Below, piece by piece: positions 20,290 to 31,632 of a stretch of 33,766 bases of DNA. The position numbers were made by a program, and so were the translations under genes. The stretch's first letter is position 1. Each line of letters opens with the position of its first letter. The notes beneath the pieces are model-generated. The model searched no databases. It had not been told where the DNA came from and saw nothing but the letters and a program-made list of their open reading frames with translations. The stretch comes from Gnetum montanum (lineage: Eukaryota > Streptophyta > Gnetopsida > Gnetales > Gnetaceae): positions 89,307-123,072 of the forward strand of contig MNCI01036633.1 in assembly GCA_015680685.1 (NCBI GenBank). Direction: 5' to 3'.

Positions 20290-20985
20290 AATTAAAATTT
20301 ATCTCATCCGCGTGTGCGGTCCACCAAGCAACACCAACCCCACCAAGCAACACCAACCAACTGCAACTACGTACAATGTGCACCTTTTGTTTTCATACCT
20401 CCATGCACAAGAGAGAGAGAACGGAATGTAAAGTTAACTGCCACCTTAACGTGGCCACGAGAGACTGGTTTGAATTAAGGCTTTGATCCTACGCCTGTGC
20501 AAGCATATGCTGCCATTGTACTTTCCCTGCATCTATCCGCAAACGTGAAAAAAAATGTCTGGCATGGGTGAGGAGCTCATCTGAGTATGCACGAATGGAA
20601 CGACGGAAAACAATGGATGCAGAGGCCAATACGGCTGCTGTTTTGCCTGCAAGATCGGATTCGGGATGGCGATGATACCAAGGGAGCTCAGGAGAGACAG
20701 AGCGTGCAGGCACGGGCAGCGGAGGAACAGAGTGTGCAGGCACGGGCAGCGGAGCAGGATGCACAACAATGGCTCGGACGGAAGAAAACAGCGACGGCGC
20801 GGGCGGCAGAAACCAACGACGACGCGGATGGCAGAAACCAGCGACGGTGTGGCAGACAGATGGCAGCGCGGGTGGTGGCCGAATAGATGGCGGCCAGGGC
20901 TGCGAACAGCAGCGAAACAGAAAACCGCAGGCGCTTCTTCTTCTGGTGCGGCTGAGGGAAGGGTCAGATCTGCGTGGGCAGGGCA
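20290..20985. other. CpG- and GC-rich block with short repeats, no convincing CDS
   Basis: A block of about 0.7 kb, much richer in GC and CpG than the AT-rich DNA around it. It contains a 20-bp motif repeated at 20704-20723 and 20734-20753, and GGCAGAAACCARCGACG-like repeats at about 20800-20850. Open frames on both strands (up to about 164 codons on the minus strand at 21027-20533) are low-complexity and expected from the composition. It may be leader or interior of the element driven by the 19.86-kb TATA box. Confidence 0.5.
20322..20358 (+). repeat. Tandem duplication, 19-bp unit
   Basis: CACCAAGCAACACCAACCC followed at once by a second copy that differs only at its end. Confidence 0.9.
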
Positions 20986-20989
20986 GGAG

Positions 20990-21570
20990 AAGAATAGCTT
21001 AATTATTTGTGATAAACCTTGCAACATTCAGAATAGCTTAATTATTGCATTTCATGTTATTTACTGTTATTTGATACTTTCAATAGTTACTTAATGTTAT
21101 TTCATAGAATTATTATGTGTCAATTATCAATGAATTTGCACACTCAACATGACCACTTCGAGCATACGTGGAACACTTGGTAACCCAGTAATGATTAGCG
21201 TTTGGTAATCCCAGTGGTGTTACATTGGTTCAAGATGTGTCCAGAAAGTGGGAACAAATGTTGGTGTTAGGACTAGTTAGAAGATAGTTAATTAGTTAAA
21301 TCAAATTAGCTATTAAATTACCTCATTTCTCTCTTTTAAACATCAAGAACATAAACATAAAATAATAAAAATCACATATCTCGAGTTTACTTAACCATAC
21401 AATTGTGCCTTACAAGTAAGCTTGGGAAGACAATGATTGCATAACTCATCCTTGTTTTGTGTAAGCGCATAAGCACTTAATCATTGGAATTTAACCAGAT
21501 CGTGCGTGAATGCTCATATTCATATGGTTGGGCATAGGGGTACCTCGCCACTCATCATAGGGTATTAATA
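20990..21570 (+). repeat. Member A of an unidentified dispersed repeat
   Basis: Aligns with 23310-23905. Shared blocks include CGAGCATA, TTGGTAACCCAGTAAT, GTAATCC, CAAGATGTGT, AACCATACA, GACAATGATTG and TGCTCA/TTGGAATT-type sequence ending near GGGGTACCTCGCC/AGGGACACCTC. It has no coding match. Confidence 0.65.
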
Positions 21571-23309
21571 TATCAAAGTTTTGAAGAAAAGATAAAAGTT
21601 ATGAAGAATATAAAGTTCAACCTAATAATCCTAGTGAATTTAAAGAAGAAATATCAAGAACTTGCATTTAACAAAACAAAAGATCTACACATCATCACAA
21701 GCTTACACAAAGGTATTCTTCTTCTTTTTATTGTGTACTATTTATTGATCATGGATAAGTGGAATCTTTTATACAAGCTACTAGTAATATAGATATTAAG
21801 AAATGGGAGCACACCATGGTAGAAGAAATTAATTCATTATATGAAAGTAACAAAAATGTTTAATTTGATATGTCCAGTGGATATAGTTTTTTTTCCTTAG
21901 AGTCAAATACGAAGCTTTCTTTTTCTTCATTTGTCCACTTATTCTATAGCTTGGCTTTTCTAATGGTAACTCTAGTTACATTCTTCATAAAATCAATTGA
22001 CATTAGTATCCTTTCAAGATAGTTTAACATACTTCAAATTCCATAAATTCAAAAAAAAAAACCCTACTTACTAGCCTTCCAATAGATAAAAATAGTATGA
22101 TTAAGAAAAGACGTTTAGTGGATATTAGTCTCTCCATTGGTTTACTTTGAGTACTTATACTCTTAATAGAGTAGGAAGATTTGATACCACTTAATGAACA
22201 CAAAACATAAAAGAGAATGGATAAGTTCAAAATAAAAACGATGTGGAAATAAAACTAGCTTGAAAAATCAAATGCTAAATAGAACGAATTTAATGATCTA
22301 AGTGGTTTTTCAACTTGGATAGTCCATTCTTGGAGGGTAGTAACGTACACGTCATCAAATAATCTAAGTGATTTAAGAATACCACAACCTTTACAAGGCT
22401 TTAATACAATGCAAGGTTCACCATAATAATACCATCATTAACCTACATATTAATACAATTATAGAATTCTCACAAGATCCCATGATCAAAACACCTCTTA
22501 AGACAGAATAATTTAGACCTCATCACAAGGAAGGCATCATTGATCCATAGGTTATATTGTGGAGTTTCCTCAAGAACTCACTAACAAACCCTGCAGAGTA
22601 ACCACTTTTGGACCTTGTTGCAACAAAGCTATATTAATGCTTAGGCCAAACAAATAAATCTACAAAATTCAAAATCATTGTAATATGCATAAGGAATAGG
22701 TTCAATAACTAATATAACTTGAAATCTAGAACTTAGAGTGAAAAAGATCAAAAATAATAAAAGACCCTAGGTTCATAAAAAAAATATAATGAACAAAAAT
22801 AGAGGAATTTATTACCATGACAAATAAGAGATCTTCATAAGATGAAGATGATTGATTGAAATATAACTATTAGATTGCTAAATAAGTTTTTTCACTTGTG
22901 GTGGTAAAAACCATTAATCATTTATATGATGATGAAAAATAAAAAGTAGCAATCATAATTCTTAGTTTGGGTTGAATTTAAAGCTTCCACTGCAAACTTT
23001 CCATTTAAGAAACTAACTAATCATTATTGATAAAGCATTTGATGTAAACAACTACAATATCATAGATTTGATATCATAGCTTAATATAAAATTTTGTAGA
23101 TACAATGTAGTGGGGCATGGTCATTCCCTTAAATATGAGCCCACTATTGTATTAAGTATAGTGTTTTTGCCAACCCTTAGTGAAATTCTTGTAGTTTGTT
23201 TTCATGAGCTTAGATTTAGTTGTAAATGCATGTAGTGTGATGAATTACAGTTGTATGACATATTTATTTGAATAAATTGTTCCTAGACACAATTCATGAT
23301 TGATAATAA
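21571..23309. other. AT-rich interval between the two repeat members
   Basis: No domain, RNA gene or clear ORF recognised. If the flanking copies are LTRs of one element this would be its interior, but no PBS or coding motif supports that. Confidence 0.35.
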
Positions 23310-23905
23310 AGACTAAGCTTGTTCTTTATCATTGCAATATTTCACATAGAATAGATTTACATTTCTATATCTTTTAATTTTTCCTTGTTACTTATATTTT
23401 TTAAGACATTTATTATTTCATTTGTTGTTAATATGGGCAAAATAAGTACAACTAGTTTCGAGCATAAAGTGTAGTTGTTTGGTAACCCAGTAATAACTTT
23501 ACTTTATTCACTTAATGGTAAAGTTACTTCGTAATCCTAGTAACAATTACATCAATGCAAGATGTGTATAGCAAGCTAGGACCAAATACGTATTGTTAAT
23601 AAGATAGAATAGTTTTACATTTTCATTGTCTTTAGTAATAGAATTTATAATAATTTTCACTATGTTTACTATTAGCACACTTAGGGTCAAAATAGCATCA
23701 ACTAATCATATACCTTACTAAGAATTAAACCATACATTTTCATTTTGCTAACTTTAGTGAGAGGACAATGATTGTAAACTTATGATCAACTTACTAATAT
23801 ACTTCTATTGTCCATCCACGAATTACAATTTGGTTATGTGTGAACACTTGTGACTTGTATGATTGAGTGTTGGAATTCTCTACTATTGGTGTAGGGACAC
23901 CTCTT
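23310..23905 (+). repeat. Member B of an unidentified dispersed repeat
   Basis: Partner of 20990-21570, more decayed at CpG-type sites. It ends close to the 5' region of the gypsy element. Confidence 0.65.
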
Positions 23906-23959
23906 TCAATTCCCTTGTTATCTTTCCAATGTGTGATTTTTATAGGTTTTGGGCTCCAT

Positions 23960-24260
23960 AGAAACATCTTGGAGGCCACTGAGTCATCTTGCTTGAGATT
24001 TGAGCTCTCAAGAAAGATGTCTTGGAGGATAGAAGATGGCTTGGTTAGGAGTGGAGACCTTGCAAGAGATGTTCTAGGTTTGACGGAGACATCTTAGGAA
24101 AAATTCTAACATCTTGGATGAGACATTCCAAATCATAGGGAGACATCTGACAATTTGCTAAGATGTCCTAGATTAGGCTTAGACATCCTAACTATAGAGG
24201 ATACATCTTAGGTTATAGGAGATGTCTTCCTAGGATTTCCAATTTTGGTAGAAGACATCC
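23960..24260 (+). repeat. Interspersed GACATC/GATGTC motif cluster
   Basis: Variants of (A)GACATCTTAGG or its reverse complement AAGATGTCCTAG occur about ten times in 300 bp, for example near 23963, 24014, 24087, 24107, 24141, 24158, 24182, 24204, 24221 and 24248. They appear in both orientations at irregular spacing. The cluster lies upstream of the gypsy PBS, in what would be its LTR. Confidence 0.65.
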
Positions 24261-24820
24261 TACAAAGGCCTAAGATAATCCAAAAGGACAAGGAAACTTT
24301 CAAAATTACCATTCCAAATTTGAAAACAGCCAAAACATGGGAGAAACAGAGGGAAATAGTGGAGGATCTTCAAGTTTAGCTTGAGAAATATTTCCTAGGA
24401 TTTTTGTCTTGTTTAGTTAATAAATATGAATTGTGTTTCATGATTGTACCATAGAGAGATGTGAGTGAGATGTTTTTAGATGTTAAGAGAACACATGAGT
24501 GTCCTAACCTAGTATCTCTTATGTCTTGTGAGTTGAGATTTTAGTCCTAGATTGTGAGAAAGATTCTCTTTAGGTTGTGTCTTGCATTAAGAGCAACCAT
24601 TATGTACTTGTAGAGCCTCATGGTCTACAACATTATTTGAGTATTTGAGAGGTATGGGATATTTTGTGGGTTTTGGGAATCCTGATGTAAACTTTTCTTA
24701 ATAATTGAAGATAGATAGTTTTTTCTTATTTTCTAGCATACTACTTGTCTTTTCATGATATTTGGATCCAGTGTTTGGAAAGTGAATTAAAATTAGAGTG
24801 AACCTACTCAAGTTAATTAT

Positions 24821-24832
24821 TGGTATCAAAGC
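24821..24832 (+). promoter_or_regulatory. Primer-binding site of the gypsy element
   Basis: TGGTATCAAAGC, one base from the initiator-Met type TGGTATCAGAGC. It lies about 100 nt upstream of the gag region. The LTR end may be ...CCTACTCA at 24810. Confidence 0.7.
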
Positions 24833-24924
24833 TTAGTATTGATTATTGTTTGGACTTGGCTGTAGATTTTGTGAAATTTAAAAAGTGCCCAAGAAGAAAT
24901 AGTTTTAGGCCTTGAATAAAGACA

Positions 24925-26011
24925 TGGATAGCATGAAATATACCTTCCAACTAATGGATGCTTGGTTGGATAAAATCAATTTAAAGGTTGGCAGGAATGT
25001 CGATCCTAGCTGTATCTAGACACATGAAGGTGATGAGCATTCACATTCAAAGGAAGAAGTTCCACAACTTGGTGGAGATGAAGTAGATAGTGAGGAAGGA
25101 TAATCCATCTATGAAAGTGTAAGAATCCATCAACCAAGGATTATAATGGGAGAGAATCCTATTTCTCATATGAGAATTCTAAGAATTCTAATAGTAGCAA
25201 CTACTTCTTCCCTTGGCAAACTTGAAGAGAAGGATGAAGCAAGACTTGCAAGATCATTTTGTAATACTACAAGACTTTTGTACATTAAGTTGAAGACTTT
25301 CAATGGTGTAGATGGCACCAATTCTTTTTCAAGTTGGATGAAAGTACTTGAAAAAAAAATTTTAGTCAGAAGAGGCACCAAATCACTTGAGGGTATTTAT
25401 TGTTGAATCCAAATTAGAAGATATGACTTCTACTTAGTGAGAAAAGAAGCCTTAAGATTATGAAAGACAAAATGATCAACCCATATAATATTAGAATCTA
25501 ATGAAATGCAAGTTATAAACAAAATTTAAAATGTCTTAGAGACAAGAGACCATAATGAAGTTGAAAATCATGAGGTAATATGATATGAATGTTAAAGAAT
25601 TTTACATCAAATTTTCCATTCCATTAAGCTAAAGTAAACTGGGAGGAGAATGAGTAGGCTTCAAAATTTTTAGGAGGTCTCAAAATGGTGTACCAGTAGG
25701 AGTTGTCTTTTTATGAGTCAGAAAATTTTGATGAGACTTATAATTTGGTACTCAAGGCAGAAAAGAAACTAAGTGGATTTGGAAGTAAGAGTAAAGAAAC
25801 TTCTAAGGGGAAGGATGAAGGATCCAAATATGAGAAAGAATCCAAATCCATTTCAAGACACAATGATATCCATGACAAGAAGATATAGAAGAGTGATGAC
25901 AAGAACAAAGCAAAGAAGGACCAAGGCAAGGGAGGCAAGGATCAAGGTAGTAACTCATTAAAGATTCAGTGCTTCAAATGTGAAGAAAGGGGACATAAGC
26001 AATAAAAACTT
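24925..26011 (+). pseudogene. gypsy gag remnant with CCHC knuckle
   Basis: A broken gag frame. MDSMKYTFQLMDAWLDKI begins near 24925, and a capsid-like block KLKTFNGVDGTNSFSSWM is near 25287-25340. A Lys/Glu-rich stretch follows, and then CFKCEERGHKQ* at 25970-26005, in which a stop falls inside the knuckle and the last Cys is missing. Several frameshifts and stops are present. Confidence 0.65.
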
Positions 26012-26050
26012 TCACTTCACAAGGTAATCAAAAGTAAAGATTTACAAATC

Positions 26051-26572
26051 ATGGAGGTGGAAGAGACATCAAGCCAAGCTCTTTATAAAGGTAATCCTAA
26101 TGCTTCCAAAATTGAGGAAATTTCTGAATTAAATTCTTATGCATTCATGGGGAATGTGAATACAAGAGATCATCTTGATAGAAAATTGTTATTTCAGATT
26201 AGAGCTAGATGTTTGCTTAATATAGAATGGATTCATATTTTGATTGATGGAAGAGCCCAAGAAAATGTTATTTCTTTTTGGAAAGTTGCTAGATTGGATT
26301 TGGTAACTAATCCTAATCTTAGATCCTATAAAGTGCATTGGTTATCTAGAGATTTCTCTCAAGAGGTAAGGGAACAATGTACCTTGAAATTTAAAATTGA
26401 AATTTTTCATGATGTTGTGAAGTATGATGTGATTCCAATAGATTGTGCTAATGTAATTCTTGGTAGATCTTCTAATTTTGATAATGATACTCAATTTAAT
26501 GGAATAAGAAATGTATGGAGTGTTGCTCAATATGATGGAATCCATGAGTTGATTGCCATGATAGCTGAATAA
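26051..26572 (+). pseudogene. gypsy retropepsin (aspartic protease) domain
   Basis: A 173-codon open stretch. IHILIDGRAQENVISFWKV corresponds to the active-site loop, where family members usually read LIDGGSQENxIS. YDVIPIDCANVILGRS is the hydrophobic-hydrophobic-Gly C-terminal signature (VILGR). The second residue after the catalytic Asp is Arg instead of Gly or Ser, so activity is doubtful. Confidence 0.75.
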
Positions 26573-26916
26573 GTAAGGGAGAAAAGCCCACTTAATACTT
26601 TCTTAGTCCTTTTAGGAAGCAGGGAATACATTAAGAAACATGATGAAACTGGTTTTAGATTTATTATTGTATCAACAGTTGCTTCTAACCATGATGATGT
26701 GTAGGTTGAACTTCCTACAAGTGTGCTAGGCTTAAAGGAGATATTTCTCAAGGTGTTTAAGGGGGAATTAGATGGATTCCCATAAATAGGAATGTATGAC
26801 ATTAGATTGACTTCATCCTTGGTGCTACCATTTCAAACAAGAGAGCATACTAGATGGTACCAAATTAGAAGGCTTAATTTCAAAGGTAAGTAGAGGAATT
26901 ACTTAACAATGCCTTC

Positions 26917-27378
26917 ATGGGGAAATTTATTTCACCTTTTGCAGTTCTAGTGGTGCTAGTGTCAAAGAAGGAAAATGATGAATGGAGGATGTACATTGAT
27001 TCTAAAGAAGTAAATAGGATAACAGTGAGGTATAGGTTTCCTATTCCAAGAATGGATGATATCCTCGATGTCCTTACCAATCCAAAGATTTTTAGTAAAG
27101 TTGATTTGAATAGTGGTTACCATCAAATTAGAATCAAAGTTGGTGATGAACAAAAGACAACTTTCAAGATACTAGATGGATTATTTGAGTGGTTGGTGAT
27201 GCCATTTGAGCTCACAAACACACTTGCTACATTCACGAGATTGATGCATGATGTATTGATGGACTTGATTTATAAGTGTTGTATCATCTTTTTTGATGAT
27301 ATTTTGGTATATAGCTCTAACGAGAAAGAGCACTTGGATCACTTACAGATGATGTGTCTTAAGTTGGAGGAGGCATAG
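26917..27378 (+). pseudogene. gypsy reverse transcriptase, fingers and palm
   Basis: A 153-codon frame with recognisable RT blocks: WRMYIDSKEVNRITVRYRFP (usually R.CVDYR.LN..T..), IPRMDDILD, FSKVDLNSGYHQIRI, FEWLVMPFELTNTLATF and the catalytic IIFFDDILVYS (about 27285-27313). A TAG ends it at 27376-27378. The upstream part of RT is also degraded. Confidence 0.9.
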
Positions 27379-27930
27379 TTAGTGGTTAATGTGAAGAAAA
27401 GTCATTTCTTCAAGAAGAAAATCATATATTTGGAACATGTGGTTTCTAAAATTCAAATTCAAATGGAAGCTACCAAGGTGAAGGCTATTAGGTATTAGCC
27501 AACCCCTAAGAATGTTGGGAAGGTAAGGTCACTGCTTGGTTTAGTAGGTTTTTATAGATGATTTATCAAAAATTTTAGTGGTATTTCTTGGCCTATGTTT
27601 ACTTTGTTGAAGAAAAATAAAGATTTCAAGTGGGATAATAAAATCCAAGGAAGCTTTGACTTGTTGCAAGGAAAAATTTCTAGTGAACTAGTGCTTGAAA
27701 TTCCATATTTTTAGAAGTTTTTTTAGGTGGAAGTGGATGCAAGTGGACTTTCCATTGGTGGGGTACTTTCACATGAAGGTATGTCTATTCCTTTCTTTGT
27801 AAAAAATTTAAATGAGTTAAGGAAATATAGCATATATGAGAAGGAGTTCTACACTATTCTTCAAGCAATCAAGCATTAAAAAAATTACTTATTGCCCTAG
27901 GAGTTCACTTTGATAATGGATGACAAAGCA
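27379..27930 (+). pseudogene. gypsy RT thumb and RNase H remnant
   Basis: The same frame continues through about ten stop codons: SHFFKKKIIYLEHVVS, VRSLLGLVGFYR*FIKNFS, and then an RNase H-like stretch with VEVDASGLSIGGVLSHEG (DAS, the first catalytic Asp) and YSIYEKEFYTILQAIKH (E in EKE). Similarity is lost around MDDKAL near 27930. Confidence 0.8.
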
Positions 27931-28930
27931 CTATAATTTCTAAATGTAGCACTTGAAAAATTTGGTTGCTAGAAAACCAAAAATTCTAGGTAGAATAGCT
28001 TTAACCTTAGATCCCAAGGGTCTCCATGAAAAAAAAATAGGATCTAGGATGCCTTGGATGGTATGGCAAATCATCGAGGGACTTATAGAATGTTAAACAG
28101 GGGTAATGTAAAAATGAAAATAAAGTAGATTTGATATAAAATAATGCATGGAATATGAGAAATGTAAATTAACTTGCATAATAAATGAAACTTTAAACTT
28201 TATTATAAAAATAAAGAGGATCTAGAAATGTGTACAAGGGATGCCTAAGGATGCAAGGGTGGTTCACTTCGATGGATGCTTAGAATCCATTAAAGTAGGT
28301 AGCCTTGGATGCCACAGTTAGCTCTACAATTCGGATGCTCCACAACTCTTGAAAATGTGAAACTTTGCTACAATCCTCACTAGATTTGTAGCATTGGTGA
28401 TGCAAGGAGGATGAGATGTGTGGGGGTTTTGAGCTACAAGCAAGAGCCATGTTGGGAGTCTTAATGCCTAGGTTGCTCAACGTTGTTGCAAAATGCCACA
28501 TAATCTTAGGGGAGGGGGTGAAACAATGGTTGCAATGGCTATGGGTTCCATGTTGGGGATGCCTCAAAAGCTTTATGTTTGTAGGTTCTTTAAATCTCTT
28601 GAATGCACAAATATGGCCAAATGTGCAAAAAGGTGAAATTTCAAAATTTGTAGAACCCCTTCATGGTGTTTGAGCTTGGTTTTTATAGGTTTATTGCCAT
28701 AAATTTTGCTGCAAATTTCTACCCAATTACTGATAGATTGCTACCATGTATAGGTGTTGTAGGTATCCAAATCCAGCAAAATTACTATGTATGGTAAGTT
28801 CTAATACCCCATGGCATCAAAACCATTCCGTTTACCAAAAATAGTAAATGGGAATTTCACCCATGTTAGCTTCTTCCACCCATACTAGGCCTTTCAACAG
28901 CAACATTGGGCATGCAGAAACCACAATGGG
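27931..28930. other. Non-coding DNA after the gypsy break
   Basis: No recognisable product. Frames of 85-95 codons at 28280-28673 overlap on both strands with no family resemblance and are taken as chance. Composition becomes less AT-rich toward the minisatellite. Confidence 0.4.
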
Positions 28931-29030
28931 GGCATGATATCCACGCTAGGGTATGACACCCACATTGGGGTTATGACATCCACGTTGTGGTATAACACCC
29001 ACAATGAAGCTATAGAACCACTACTGAGGC
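28931..29030 (+). repeat. 20-bp minisatellite, 5 units
   Basis: Units start at 28931, 28951, 28971, 28991 and 29011 with an exact 20-bp period. The second is GTATGACACCCACATTGGGG. Units differ at 3-7 positions. A partial unit precedes at about 28919. Confidence 0.85.
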
Positions 29031-31079
29031 TAGAATAATGCTGAAGTGCTAGGACCACGCTGGAGCAACACTAGGAGGGAAGGTGCATTGTTGGAGGTGC
29101 AGGAGTTACACCTTGCAATGTTGGGCATATACTTCACCATAGGTGTTTCCAACGTAGCAGAGATTATACCCCTTACAAAACCCATGAAAATGCCAATTTT
29201 GCAATCCAAAAGACATTTTTAACCCCTCCAAGCCTAAATACAAGCATGATATGATTTTTTTCACTTGGGGATTAAGGCTTTAATCACTTATGAGGCATTT
29301 TTTAGTTCCAAAAGCTAAAGTATGTGAAATTACATCTCTTGGATTATAATCTTCACATTTTACAACAAAATTTCAGCCTTGAGTTTCATTAGATGAGGGT
29401 TACAAGATGAATTTTCTTAGTGGTGTTTCATTGGTCCCTCTTTGTTGGTATTTGGAGGATTAATCCAAGGGGCACCAACAAAGAATACAAAGCACCAATG
29501 TAGGTCCATCATCAATGTTTCCTCTCTATGCTTGATTTAGTCATGTCGAACCATGCCAAAGAGTTCTTGTGATGATGGGATAAAGCTATGATGAGGTAAT
29601 AGGGATTAAGGCCACCAGGAAATGATTATAAGGGCTAACAATGTATTCCAAATGTTAACATCATGGCTTCAACATGGCATTGACATATTGGTCACTCAAT
29701 AAAGGTTTTGTAGTTCATGTTTTGAAGTGTTGGTCACTCGACAATGCATTTGAGGAACCAACACCTTGCTCCAAGGTTTCTTTTGTTATTAGGCTTCTCC
29801 TATTGCATGTTTGGAGCCATCAATTTCTCCTTTATTTTTATTAACCTTTTGGCTTCCTAGAAATTTTCTTTCCCCTTTTTTTAGGTGGGAAGAAATCTTC
29901 ATTGGTTTTCTTTACCAAGGTTGATTTAATTTAGTTTTCCCATCAAATGAGATGTGTTACACTTGATGGACTTAATGGTTTACCTGTTGAATGACATGTG
30001 TTACATTCAATGGACTTGTAGGTGGAGCATGACGAAGGGATGTCATATGGCCATAATGTATGAGTGTCAAACATTGGTCACCATTGTTGTTTAGGGTAAG
30101 GAAGGTTATAATTAGGCTATGAGTTTGGGTTCAAGGAGTGGTAATGCAAATGAGGTGAAACAAGCACTCTTGGTACAACATGACAAACCCAAAAAATCTT
30201 GTGCGTTAAGGTCATGTGGCTACTTGCTGCTATGATGAGTTGCACCTTTGTGATGACTTTAGGCTTTATCCTACAAGCAAAACTTCAAGAGAACAAGAAA
30301 AAATACAAAGAAAACATGTTGTTACAAAGTAATGCATAGGGCTACATGAGATAACTAGCAAACCAAGTTACAACAGATCACCATCATTACAGCATAGGGA
30401 AATCTATGTGATGTGCATCAAATTTAGAAAGTTCTTTAATTTCATTCATTGTGCTAAAAAAGAAGATCAAGAGAGAGAGCATGTAGGCTTGCTTGTTGTA
30501 GATCATCAGAGTCATCAACATCGGTCATTCATTGCAACTTGCCAACAATGATAAATAACACTATAAGAAAACATGTGAGTGTTAGATGTAACCAGGGCTA
30601 TGTGATGGCTTTAATGTTGCATATCATGTTCCCTTGAGTAAGTTTAAGTTCTAGCAAGGAGCTTGGCTTTAAGTACTTTCTCCTCACCATCATGATGAGA
30701 TTTTTGACTAAGGAATCCTTTGTGATATTTTTGTCTTTAAGGTCGATGATCATTGGGCTACTTCAAGGTGTTATGACTATACAATGAAATGGTTTCAAGC
30801 TTAACGTTTGGGTACATAAGGTCAACTTGGTCAACATCACGAGAGGGATCCATTTAGGCTTTAAGGCCAATTGAATTTGCTTGCTTGTTCTCCTAGCTCA
30901 TTCTTGCATGACAACATAAGCACATCAAGTGATACTTATGTGATATAGTGGTTAAATAATGTCAAAACAATGTAAAACACATACATAGATTAGTCAAAAT
31001 AGATTACATCAATGGTTAGACAATGTCTAAGCATGGTTAACAAAGGCTATGAGGTATGAGTTAAAGGTAGTTTAAGATC
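29031..31079. other. Non-coding intermediate-GC DNA
   Basis: No coding similarity. It holds scattered short repeats, for example ATGTGTTACAYTYRATGGACTT near 29951 and 29996, and GTTGGTCACTC/ATTGGTCACTC near 29687 and 29728. It also holds the fold-back at 29440-29483. Confidence 0.4.
29440..29483 (+). other. Fold-back (44 bp)
   Basis: CTTTGTTGGT (29440-29449) pairs with ACCAACAAAG (29474-29483). A perfect 10-bp palindrome GGATTAATCC lies inside at 29457-29466. Confidence 0.8.
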
Positions 31080-31610
31080 AAACATGGTTAACTATGGTTA
31101 CATTTTACCAGTTTTAGGCCTTGGTGGGCCATATGATGATTGATTGGTTATAATAAAGGTTAACAATGTAAAACAAGGTCAAATCGAACCATCACATAGT
31201 GAATCAAGGTCAAATTAGTCAAGGTGGGTAACATGGGGGTAAAACATGCTGAATATGTATCAATTAGGATTAGATTTTTCCAGTTTTAGGCCTTAGCAGG
31301 CTATGGTGTAAGGCTACAAGGTTGACAGGTGAGTTTGGGCATCTATGGATGTTGTTTCAAGGCTGTATTGGGTTAAAAATTAAGGTTTTCTAGGCACTCA
31401 TGTTGAAACCACACTAGCTAGCATGGATGGGGTGACCCCCAATGTGGATGGGATGATTAAGTGGTTTCCCAAGTTGGTTTTGAGTAGTTTTTGACTCATG
31501 ATGGTTGGCATGGTCAATGCAATGGACTAGAAAAGCAAATAGGTCAAATTTGGCATCAATTTCAACCTATGGAAACTACCATTAAGGCATGGAATTTCCA
31601 CCCATGCTAA

Positions 31611-31632
31611 AGCAACACTAGCTAGTGTTGCT
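31611..31632 (+). other. Perfect 22-bp palindrome
   Basis: The half-site AGCAACACTAG is followed directly by its exact reverse complement. A core of the satellite array. Confidence 0.95.

Larger units (their letters stand above)
23990..27930 (+). mobile_element. Degenerate Ty3/gypsy LTR retrotransposon, 3'-truncated
   Basis: Order seen: leader or LTR-like sequence, PBS, gag, CCHC knuckle, protease, RT and RNase H remnants, with no integrase between protease and RT. This is the gypsy order. Protease and RT styles suggest a chromovirus-like lineage. Integrase and the 3' LTR are not found, and coding similarity fades near 27930. The 5' limit is uncertain. Many stops occur downstream of 27378. 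Confidence 0.8.

Noticed and set aside
20533-21027. 164-codon minus-strand frame and overlapping plus-strand frames of 99 and 142 codons
   Set aside because: All frames are open because the block is GC-rich and repetitive. No domain, low complexity, and both strands open at once.
28280-28673. Two overlapping frames of 95 (minus) and 85 (plus) codons
   Set aside because: No family resemblance and mutual overlap on opposite strands. Chance frames in moderate-GC DNA.
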